Source: Congzhengia sp045635085 (lineage in GTDB: Bacteria > Bacillota > Clostridia > UBA1381 > UBA9506). Taken from it: a stretch of 64,000 bases of DNA. Numbering within the stretch: position 1 is the first letter of the stretch; the number at the start of each line of letters is the position of its first letter. Below, one piece after another: positions 34,785 to 40,799 of this stretch. The DNA lies in NCBI GenBank assembly GCA_045635085.1, contig JAZRBM010000017.1:58381-122380 (forward strand). The letters run 5' to 3'. The translations under genes were made by a program, and so were the position numbers. A model generated the notes under the pieces. That model worked only from the letters and a program-made list of their open reading frames with translations. It made no database searches and was not told where the DNA came from.

Positions 34785-35372
34785 TTACTTGAAATATCTC
34801 TTTAAAAGACCTTCTAAGCCTCTGCCGTGGCGAGCCTCGTCGCGCGCCATTTCATGAACTGTGTCATGGATAGCATCTAAGCCGTTTTTCTTAGCACAAG
34901 CGGCTAAGTCAAACTTGCCCTGTGTTGCGCCGTATTCGCAGTCTACGCGCCATCTTAAGTTGTCTTTTGTTGTAGCTTTCATATTAGGTTCTAAGTCTTC
35001 GCCTAAGAGTTCAGCAAATTTTGCAGCGTGTTCTGCTTCTTCGAAAGCTGCTTTTTCCCAGTATAGACCTATTTCAGGATATCCCTCGCGGTGAGCGATA
35101 CGAGCCATACACAGATACATACCTACTTCTGCGCATTCGCCGTTAAAGTTTGCCATAAGCTGGTCAAAAATATACTTTTTATCTTCTTCAGATATGTCGG
35201 GGTTGTTCTTAACTGTTTTAGCGTATACACCATATTCGTGCTCAGCAGCTAAAGCCGCACCCTCTACCATTTCTGTAAATTTCTCGCCGGGTACCTTACA
35301 AAGCGGACAAGCATCAGGTGCTTTTTCTCCTTCGTGAACATATCCGCATACGGGACAAACAAATTTTTTCAT
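34785..35372 (-). CDS. Reverse rubrerythrin (NADH peroxidase-type), 195 aa
   Basis: A peroxide-reducing di-iron protein. Unlike classical rubrerythrin the rubredoxin domain is N-terminal: CPVCGYVHEG and CPLCKVPGEKF lie in residues about 5-35, and the ferritin-like four-helix domain (about 45-195) carries Glu/His ligands in NGECAEVGM, EEAEHAAKFAEL and ARDEARHGRG. This is the arrangement of the oxygen-induced Clostridium reverse rubrerythrins. ATG 35372 is chosen for GGAGGAA upstream; an ATG at 35387 begins in that site. Second gene of the perR operon. Confidence 0.93.
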   Translation of the reverse strand: MKKFVCPVCGYVHEGEKAPDACPLCKVPGEKFTEMVEGAALAAEHEYGVYAKTVKNNPDISEEDKKYIFDQLMANFNGECAEVGMYLCMARIAHREGYPEIGLYWEKAAFEEAEHAAKFAELLGEDLEPNMKATTKDNLRWRVDCEYGATQGKFDLAACAKKNGLDAIHDTVHEMARDEARHGRGLEGLLKRYFK

Positions 35373-35405
35373 AATAAATTCCTCCATTTTATATTGTTTT
35401 TTTAA

Positions 35406-35771
35406 TTATTTACAATTTTTGCAAACACCAAAGAAGTACAGCTTGTGATTTTGGTGAAAGAATCCTTCTGGCAGATTGTTTTCTATAATCTCTTTAGAAA
35501 GAGAGAAAAACATGTCATACACGCTGTTGCAAGTTGTGCATATAAAATGCTGGTGGTCGGAAGTGTCCGCGTCAAAGTGCGTTTTTCCGCCTGCGTCGAG
35601 TCTTAAAATATCGCCCTGCTCTACCAATTTGTTGCAGTTTCTGTAAACTGTAGCAATACCTAAATTGGGGAGCGTCTTTTTAAGATGCTGATGGATTTGC
35701 TCTGCGGTAGGATGCTCTGTTGTGCTTTTAAGATAATTTAAGATGCATTCTCGCTGTATCGAAAAATTCAT
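35406..35771 (-). CDS. perR: Peroxide-responsive Fur-family repressor PerR, 121 aa
   Basis: A metal-dependent repressor. The helix-turn-helix is IATVYRNCNKLVEQG. All five ligands of the PerR regulatory metal site are present: His20, Asp67, His73, His75 and Asp86. Asp86 (in VYD) occupies the position that is Asp in PerR and Glu in Fur or Zur. The structural zinc site is Cys78, Cys81, Cys117 and Cys120. ATG 35771 follows AAAGGAGC; the open frame continues upstream through the operator, which is not credible. The protein is shorter at the N-terminus than Bacillus PerR. It is first in the operon with reverse rubrerythrin and rubredoxin, which it should repress. Confidence 0.9.
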   Translation of the reverse strand: MNFSIQRECILNYLKSTTEHPTAEQIHQHLKKTLPNLGIATVYRNCNKLVEQGDILRLDAGGKTHFDADTSDHQHFICTTCNSVYDMFFSLSKEIIENNLPEGFFHQNHKLYFFGVCKNCK

Positions 35772-35797
35772 AAAATGCTCCTTTGATACTGTTAAAA

Positions 35798-35812
35798 TGA
35801 TAATGATTATCA
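35798..35812. promoter_or_regulatory. Fur/PerR operator (7-1-7 palindrome)
   Basis: TGATAAT-G-ATTATCA, a perfect 15-bp 7-1-7 box lying just downstream of the perR transcription start. The sequence equals the Bacillus Fur-type consensus rather than TTATAAT-N-ATTATAA of PerR. Confidence 0.85.
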
Positions 35813-35823
35813 CTTTTGATTTC

Positions 35824-35852
35824 ATTATATACAAACATATATACCTTGTCAA
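35824..35852 (-). promoter_or_regulatory. Consensus sigma-A promoter of the perR operon
   Basis: Minus strand TTGACA (complement of 35847-35852), 17-base spacer, TATAAT (complement of 35824-35829). The start point would fall near 35817, 5 bases before the operator. Confidence 0.88.
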
Positions 35853-35879
35853 GTATTTTTTAAAATTTTTTAAAATATA

Positions 35880-35908
35880 TTGAAAAAAAAATAATAATAT
35901 GATAAAAT
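35880..35908 (+). promoter_or_regulatory. Promoter of the cpsD-sensor operon
   Basis: TTGAAA at 35880-35885, 17-base spacer, TAAAAT at 35903-35908, divergent from the perR promoter 28 bases away. Confidence 0.7.
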
Positions 35909-35951
35909 ACCCTTATATATTTTGTTTATTAATCATAAGGAGCAAAGGAAA

Positions 35952-36680
35952 ATGCGATTACCCATTTTAAAAAAAGCAAAAAAGAAATCACACATAATTT
36001 CTGAAAAGAATCTTATAACCAAAAACCCTGACGCTATTTTATCCGAAGCGTTAAAGTCAGCAAGAACCAATATTATATACACGCTTTCTAACGAAGAGGC
36101 GGGTGGCAAGGCATTTTTAGTCACATCGGCATGTCCCGCTGAATGCAAAACAACAACCTGTATAAATTTAGCGGCAGCTTTTGCCCAGACAGATTCAAAG
36201 GTGCTCCTAGTTGATGCCGATTTAAGAAAACCAAGAGTCCACGCATACCTTGGAGTTAAAAATAAAGTAGGCCTGACAAATCTTTTGGGCGGATTTGCTG
36301 AGCTTGAATCAATAATTAACACAATGGATGAATTTGGCTTTGACTATATAACAGCGGGAGATATACCTCCGAATCCTGCAGAACTTTTGTCTTCTAACAA
36401 ATTTTCTGATATGGTTTCAAAGCTAAAGGAACACTATGACCATATTATTTTTGATACGCCCCCTGTAAATGTTGTAACCGACACATTGTCCGTTCTTCCG
36501 GCTATCAAAAACGTAGTTATGGTTTGCCGTTGCGGTGTGTCGCTGGTGACAGAGGCAAAAAAAGCAGTTACGTCATTAGAATTTGCTAAAGCTAAAATTT
36601 TAGGATTTATTACAATAGATTCTGAAGAAAAGAAAACAGATTATTACAACACATATTCCAGCTATTATTTTAAAGAGTAA
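35952..36680 (+). CDS. Bacterial tyrosine kinase, CpsD/CapB family, with atypical Walker A
   Basis: A cytoplasmic BY-kinase of 242 aa that autophosphorylates on a C-terminal Tyr cluster (YYNTYSSYYF, six Tyr near residues 230-240). Walker A' is LLVDADLRKPR (near residue 85) and Walker B HIIFDTPP (near 165). The P-loop reads TSACPAECKTTT with Lys66; the usual P-G-E-G-K is P-A-E-C-K, so the Gly before Lys is Cys65. ATG 35952 follows AAGGAGC; TTG 35922 upstream is before the ribosome site. No Wzz/CapA-type membrane activator or capsule gene is near. First gene of a seven-gene operon; the next gene is the cognate phosphatase. Confidence 0.88.
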   Translation: MRLPILKKAKKKSHIISEKNLITKNPDAILSEALKSARTNIIYTLSNEEAGGKAFLVTSACPAECKTTTCINLAAAFAQTDSKVLLVDADLRKPRVHAYLGVKNKVGLTNLLGGFAELESIINTMDEFGFDYITAGDIPPNPAELLSSNKFSDMVSKLKEHYDHIIFDTPPVNVVTDTLSVLPAIKNVVMVCRCGVSLVTEAKKAVTSLEFAKAKILGFITIDSEEKKTDYYNTYSSYYFKE

Positions 36681-36698
36681 CTCTGGAGGTGTTCCCTT

Positions 36699-37415
36699 AT
36701 GTATATTGACTTTCATTCGCACATTTTGCCTGGAATCGATGATGGGGCAACGAGCGTTGAAATGTCTTTGGAAATGCTCAAAATTGCTCAAGAAAACGAT
36801 GCAGAGATAGTTGCGCTGACGCCGCATGTCGATGCATCGTCAAATTTTACGGAGTTTTTGCACGTACGTAACGAAAAATATGCCGAGCTTTGCTCGGCAA
36901 TTAAAAAAGAAAACCTTTCTGTGCCCGAGCTTTTAATTGGTGCGGAGGTACTTTTAGATTCTTCTTTGGCAGAAAAAGAAGATGTCCGCTTACTTTGTCT
37001 TGAAGGCACGGAGCTTCTTTTGATTGAACTGCCGTATGTTCCATGGAACAGCTGGTATAATCGGGAAATCTATAACATAATTTCAAAGCATAACGTTATG
37101 CCCGTGATGGCTCACATCGAACGATATATCAAAACTCCTGGGGACATAAAAAAACTAGACCCTTTAATTTCTCTTGGCGTTAAATTTCAGATTAACGCAT
37201 CTTCATTTATGTCTTTTTCGGGCAGACGCGTAATTCGTGAACTTGCAGCCGATGGACTCATTTCTGCTATCGCGTCAGATGCTCATAATTTATCAGGACG
37301 CTCTCCTGATATTTCTAAGCCTTTAGATAAAATGGCTAAAAAATTTGGTCCTGAGTTTATCGACTACCTTTACGAAAAGACATATTCCCTCTTAAGCGAT
37401 TATAGAATTAAATAG
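36699..37415 (+). CDS. PHP-family tyrosine-protein phosphatase (CpsB/CapC/YwqE)
   Basis: A manganese-dependent phosphatase that dephosphorylates BY-kinases. The 238-aa protein has the metal motifs DFHSHILPGIDDGA (residues about 4-17), LTPHVDASS near 45, GAEVLLD near 87, a His in VMAHIERY near 145 and SDAHN near 195. It begins 18 bases after the kinase gene. Pairing matches the CpsB/CpsD and YwqE/YwqD systems, where the pair controls polysaccharide output or DNA-binding proteins. Confidence 0.92.
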   Translation: MYIDFHSHILPGIDDGATSVEMSLEMLKIAQENDAEIVALTPHVDASSNFTEFLHVRNEKYAELCSAIKKENLSVPELLIGAEVLLDSSLAEKEDVRLLCLEGTELLLIELPYVPWNSWYNREIYNIISKHNVMPVMAHIERYIKTPGDIKKLDPLISLGVKFQINASSFMSFSGRRVIRELAADGLISAIASDAHNLSGRSPDISKPLDKMAKKFGPEFIDYLYEKTYSLLSDYRIK

Positions 37416-37449
37416 CCCTTATTTTCTATGAAGAAAGGAAAGAAATCCT

Positions 37450-37797
37450 ATGAAATTAAGCGAAGTTCAAAAAATTTTAGATGCTACAGTTATAACAGAT
37501 GTCGCGTGGCAGGAAGTTGATGTATCTTCTGCTTTTGGATGCGATTTAATGAGTGATGTTTTAGCTTTTGTTAAAGACCAGTCACTTCTTCTTACCGGTC
37601 TTATCAATCCACAGGTTGTCCGCACTGCAGAAATGCTCGACATCAGTGTTATTGTCTTTGTGAGAGGCAAAAAACCCACCCCGGAAATGATTGATCTGTC
37701 TAAAAAGCTAAATATGATTTTAATGTGTACAGAAAAATCTCTTTATACATCGAGCGGTCTTTTATTCTCCGCAGGTCTTGCAGGAAACGGCGAGTAA
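37450..37797 (+). CDS. DRTGG-domain protein, 115 aa
   Basis: A small soluble protein of the DRTGG family, recognised by SLLLTGLINPQVVRTAEMLDISVIVFVRG. In Clostridia and Thermotogae such proteins recur beside H-cluster sensor proteins and NADH-dependent hydrogenases; the biochemical role is unknown, though the fold is used for ligand sensing elsewhere. GAAAGGAAAG precedes the ATG. It is related to the second DRTGG gene at 39550. Gene spacing of 14 bases to the next gene supports an operon. Confidence 0.82.
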   Translation: MKLSEVQKILDATVITDVAWQEVDVSSAFGCDLMSDVLAFVKDQSLLLTGLINPQVVRTAEMLDISVIVFVRGKKPTPEMIDLSKKLNMILMCTEKSLYTSSGLLFSAGLAGNGE

Positions 37798-37811
37798 GGA
37801 GGGATTTTTCA

Positions 37812-38225
37812 ATGCATTCACTACACTTTGATATTTCAGGCGATGACTTTTCGGTTGCAGGACTTGCATCCAGCAACTGTAAAAAGGTATTAAAACAGCT
37901 TGGTATCCCAAATGAAACAATAAGAAAAGTTTCCATCTGTATGTATGAGGGCGAAATAAACACCATTATCCACGGGAAAGGCGGATTTTGTGATGTGCTT
38001 ATAACAGAGGATAACATAAACATAAAATTTTCTGATAACGGTCCCGGAATTCCTGACATTACCCGCGCTATGGAAGAGGGTTTTTCTACCGCTACCAACG
38101 AGGCAAGAGAGCTGGGTTTTGGCGCAGGTATGGGACTTCCGAATATAAAAAAATACTCTGACGACTTAACCATAACATCCGAGGTGAACAAAGGAACAAC
38201 CGTTGATATTACGGTTAATCTTTAA
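37812..38225 (+). CDS. Anti-sigma-factor-like ATP-binding protein (GHKL/HATPase), 137 aa
   Basis: A stand-alone GHKL ATPase like RsbW/SpoIIAB, expected to act as a serine kinase or partner-binding switch. The N-box is in ICMYEGEINTIIHG (about residues 42-55), the G1 box is DNGPGIPD (about 80-87) and the G2 box GFGAGMGLPNIKKYSDD (about 104-120). ATG 37812 follows AAGGAGGGAT. It lies between a DRTGG gene and the H-cluster protein gene, the usual place in the sensor module. Its substrate is not identified; no SpoIIAA-type antagonist is present in the operon. Confidence 0.87.
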   Translation: MHSLHFDISGDDFSVAGLASSNCKKVLKQLGIPNETIRKVSICMYEGEINTIIHGKGGFCDVLITEDNINIKFSDNGPGIPDITRAMEEGFSTATNEARELGFGAGMGLPNIKKYSDDLTITSEVNKGTTVDITVNL

Positions 38226-38255
38226 TAATTCTGCAACGAATCGGGGTGTAATCAT

Positions 38256-39539
38256 ATGAACGCATTTTCAAATCTACACCACTCTGTTACACTGGATAGT
38301 GAAAAGTGCAAGGGCTGTACTACGTGCTTAAAGCGTTGCCCGACAGAGGCAATCAGAATTCACGACGGTAAAGCAAAAATTATAAAAGAGCTGTGCATTG
38401 ATTGTGGGGAGTGTATTAAGGTATGCCCTTATCATGCCAAAAAAGCAGCTACAGACACATTAGATAAACTAAAAGAATATAAATACAACATTGCAATTCC
38501 TGCGCCTGCGCTTTATGGTCAGTTCCAGAATTTAAAGGATATTGATGTCGTTTTAAGCGGTCTTTTAGATATAGGGTTTGACGATGTTTACGAGGTGGCA
38601 AAAGCTACAGAGGCAGTAACTGCATACACTAAAGAATTGGTTTTGGCAAAAAAAATCAAAAAACCCATTATAAACTCGGCATGTCCTGCTGTTGTAAGGC
38701 TTATTTGTGTCAGGTTTCCTGACCTTATAGAGCACCTTTTGCCGGTTATTGCGCCTTGCGAGGCGGCAGCAATTGCAGCCAGAAAAGATGCACAAATTAA
38801 AACAGGTCTTTCGCCATCTTCAATCGGTGTGTTTTTTATTTCGCCCTGTGCGGCTAAAGCCACGACGGTACCAAATCCAATAGGAATATATGACTCTCCA
38901 ATAAGCGGCGTTCTGTCAATACAGTCGGTATATCTTCCGCTTGCCCCTGCAATGAAAAATTTAGATGAAGTAAAGCCTTTGTCAACATCAGATATTTTCG
39001 GTATAAACTGGGCAAGAAGCGGCGGCGAAATCAAGGCATTAGGCAACGATATCGGCAGATGCATCTGTGTAGACGGGATAGACAACGTCATAGCCTTATT
39101 TGAGCAAATAGAGGACAATGAAGCGCTCGATATTGACTTTATTGAGGCGCTGTCGTGTGATGGCGGGTGTATAAGCGGTCCGCTAACTGTCGAAAACGGA
39201 TATATTGCAAAGATGCGCGTTGTAGAGCTTGGAAAAAGACAAAAAGAAAAGATTAAAAACAAAAAACCTCTGCCCGTCAACATCGAAAAGCACGAGCTTG
39301 ACTGGAAAAAGGAAGTTGTATACAGAAATACAGAAAATTTAGACACAGATTTTAAAGCTGCACTCATAAAGCTTAACAAAATCGAAGAAATTTACAAAAC
39401 ACTACCCCAGACAGACTGTGGCTCCTGCGGGTCTCCTACCTGCAAGTGCTTTGCAGAGGATATCGTAAGGGGTACAGCAGAGGAAATTGATTGCATACAT
39501 AAATTAAAAGAACAGGTAAACATTTTAATGTCAAAGTAG
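38256..39539 (+). CDS. [FeFe]-hydrogenase-like sensor protein (HydS-like), 427 aa
   Basis: Two N-terminal ferredoxin motifs (CKGCTTCLKRCP, CIDCGECIKVCP, residues about 16-55) precede an H-cluster domain. The three hydrogenase signatures are present: L1 NSACPAV with Cys143, L2 SPCAAK and L3 SCDGGC, giving the four cluster-binding Cys. The residue before Cys143, where catalytic enzymes have the proton-transfer Cys, is Ala142. A C-terminal CGSCGSPTCKCFAEDI motif adds a further cluster like that of RnfB. No PAS domain follows, unlike typical group C HydS. These traits fit a slow, putatively sensory hydrogenase in the cytoplasm, read out through the neighbouring HATPase, DRTGG and PHP proteins (inference). 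Confidence 0.87.
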   Translation: MNAFSNLHHSVTLDSEKCKGCTTCLKRCPTEAIRIHDGKAKIIKELCIDCGECIKVCPYHAKKAATDTLDKLKEYKYNIAIPAPALYGQFQNLKDIDVVLSGLLDIGFDDVYEVAKATEAVTAYTKELVLAKKIKKPIINSACPAVVRLICVRFPDLIEHLLPVIAPCEAAAIAARKDAQIKTGLSPSSIGVFFISPCAAKATTVPNPIGIYDSPISGVLSIQSVYLPLAPAMKNLDEVKPLSTSDIFGINWARSGGEIKALGNDIGRCICVDGIDNVIALFEQIEDNEALDIDFIEALSCDGGCISGPLTVENGYIAKMRVVELGKRQKEKIKNKKPLPVNIEKHELDWKKEVVYRNTENLDTDFKAALIKLNKIEEIYKTLPQTDCGSCGSPTCKCFAEDIVRGTAEEIDCIHKLKEQVNILMSK

Positions 39540-39549
39540 GTGCTACCTT

Positions 39550-39873
39550 ATGAAAGTAAGCGAATTAAAAGAAAAATTAAATCTAGAGTATGTCAACATG
39601 GCAGAAGACTGCGATATTACGGATTGCTACATAGGCGACATGCTGTCTGTCGTTATGTCAAAAGCACCCGAGGGGGCTGCCTGGCTTACCGTACAGACAA
39701 ATATAAACATAACAGCGGTTTCTGTTTTGGTGGGTATTGCGTGTATCATAATTGTAGAGGGATTAGAGCCTGATGTTGAAACAATTCTAAAGGCAAAAGA
39801 GCAGGGCGTAAACATTTTAAAAACTGATGAAGGCGCTTTTTCGCTTGCTGTTAAGATAAACAACCTCTTATAA
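39550..39873 (+). CDS. Second DRTGG-domain protein, 107 aa
   Basis: Homologous to the product of 37450-37797. It has AEDCDITDCYIGDMLS, an AAWLTVQTNINITAVSVLVGIACIIIVEG core and the same C-terminal half. Here the TGL turn is replaced by QTN, so the two copies may bind different ligands or pair with one another. AGGTGC precedes the ATG, which lies 10 bases after the H-cluster gene. Confidence 0.82.
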   Translation: MKVSELKEKLNLEYVNMAEDCDITDCYIGDMLSVVMSKAPEGAAWLTVQTNINITAVSVLVGIACIIIVEGLEPDVETILKAKEQGVNILKTDEGAFSLAVKINNLL

Positions 39874-39891
39874 AAATTGGGAGGTGGCAAA

Positions 39892-40611
39892 ATGAAATAC
39901 TATTGCGACTTGCACATTCATTCTACACTATCTCCTTGCGGCGACGACGATATGACGCCAAACAACATTGTCAATATGGCATCTCTTTGTGGGCTCGACA
40001 TTATAGCAGTTTGCGACCACAACTCTATCGGCAACGTAAAAGCAACTATGGAGGTAGCAAAGGATACGCCACTTTGCGTTGTTGCAGGTATGGAGCTTGA
40101 AACATCTGAGGAAGTACATTTTTTGTGTCTGTTTGAAGATTATGAAACGGCGGTTTTGTTCGATGACTGGCTGTCGCCGTATAAGCCCAAAATAAAAAAC
40201 GAGCCTAAAATTTTTGGCACTCAGTGTTATCTTGATGAAAATGATGAGCTTCTCGGCTATGAAGAAAATCTGTTAGTTACTGCCTGCAGCGTGTCGATAT
40301 ATGATGTCAAGAAAAAAATCGATGCCTTGCCTGCGGTAATACTCCCTGCGCACATTGACCGCGCCTCGTACAGTATCATTTCAAATCTGGGCTTTATCCC
40401 TGATGATTTACAATTTTCTGCTGTTGAGATTTCATCTTCTATGACGAAGGAAGAGGCGTGCGAGAAATTTTCCTATATAAAAAAGTACAATATAATTACC
40501 AATTCTGATGCGCATTATCTTGGAAATATCTATGAACACCAAAACCCAATAGAGCTTAGCGCCCCTACTGCCAAAGAACTGGTAAGAGCCTTAAAATATA
40601 CCTGCAAATAA
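39892..40611 (+). CDS. PHP-domain phosphoesterase, 239 aa
   Basis: A metal-dependent PHP hydrolase: CDLHIHSTLSPCGDDDMTP (residues about 4-22), CDHNSIGN near 45, GMELETSEEVHFLCLF near 70, a His in LPAHIDRASYS near 160 and NSDAHYLGN near 208. ATG 39892 follows GGGAGGTGG; a TTG at 39877 is before it. Last gene of the operon; PHP genes close the same module in other anaerobes. The substrate is unknown. It is distinct from the CpsB-type PHP protein encoded at 36699. Confidence 0.88.
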   Translation: MKYYCDLHIHSTLSPCGDDDMTPNNIVNMASLCGLDIIAVCDHNSIGNVKATMEVAKDTPLCVVAGMELETSEEVHFLCLFEDYETAVLFDDWLSPYKPKIKNEPKIFGTQCYLDENDELLGYEENLLVTACSVSIYDVKKKIDALPAVILPAHIDRASYSIISNLGFIPDDLQFSAVEISSSMTKEEACEKFSYIKKYNIITNSDAHYLGNIYEHQNPIELSAPTAKELVRALKYTCK

Positions 40612-40673
40612 TCGCAAAAAATAACTATTTTTTTAAAAAATCGTTATTATACAACAAAATATGGCGCACTTTA

Positions 40674-40705
40674 AAAGAGTTTTAGTTGCTAAAGCTCTTT
40701 TTTTG
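40674..40705 (+). terminator. Terminator of the cpsD-sensor operon
   Basis: A 12-bp stem AAAGAGTTTTAG / CTAAAGCTCTTT (one G-T pair) with a TTG loop, then TTTT. Confidence 0.8.
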
Positions 40706-40763
40706 TCGATAATTTTATATATTCTTTTTCCAAATATTTACAAATTTTTCAAATTAATTGGTA

Positions 40764-40769
40764 TATAAT
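40764..40769 (+). promoter_or_regulatory. Probable -10 element upstream of spoIIE
   Basis: TATAAT at 40764-40769 with no good -35 at the standard distance; TTTACA at 40737-40742 is 21 bases away. An atypical spacer of 21 bases is known for Spo0A-activated spoIIE promoters in Bacillus. Confidence 0.5.
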
Positions 40770-40799
40770 GGAAATAAATTAAGATTTGGAGGAGAACAA

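Noticed and set aside
35772..35852. 27-residue N-terminal extension of PerR
   Set aside because: The frame passes through the operator and -10 element; the ribosome site supports ATG 35771.
38588..39379. 263-codon open frame antisense to the H-cluster gene
   Set aside because: The plus-strand frame carries all hydrogenase motifs; the antisense frame is low in complexity and has no start signal.
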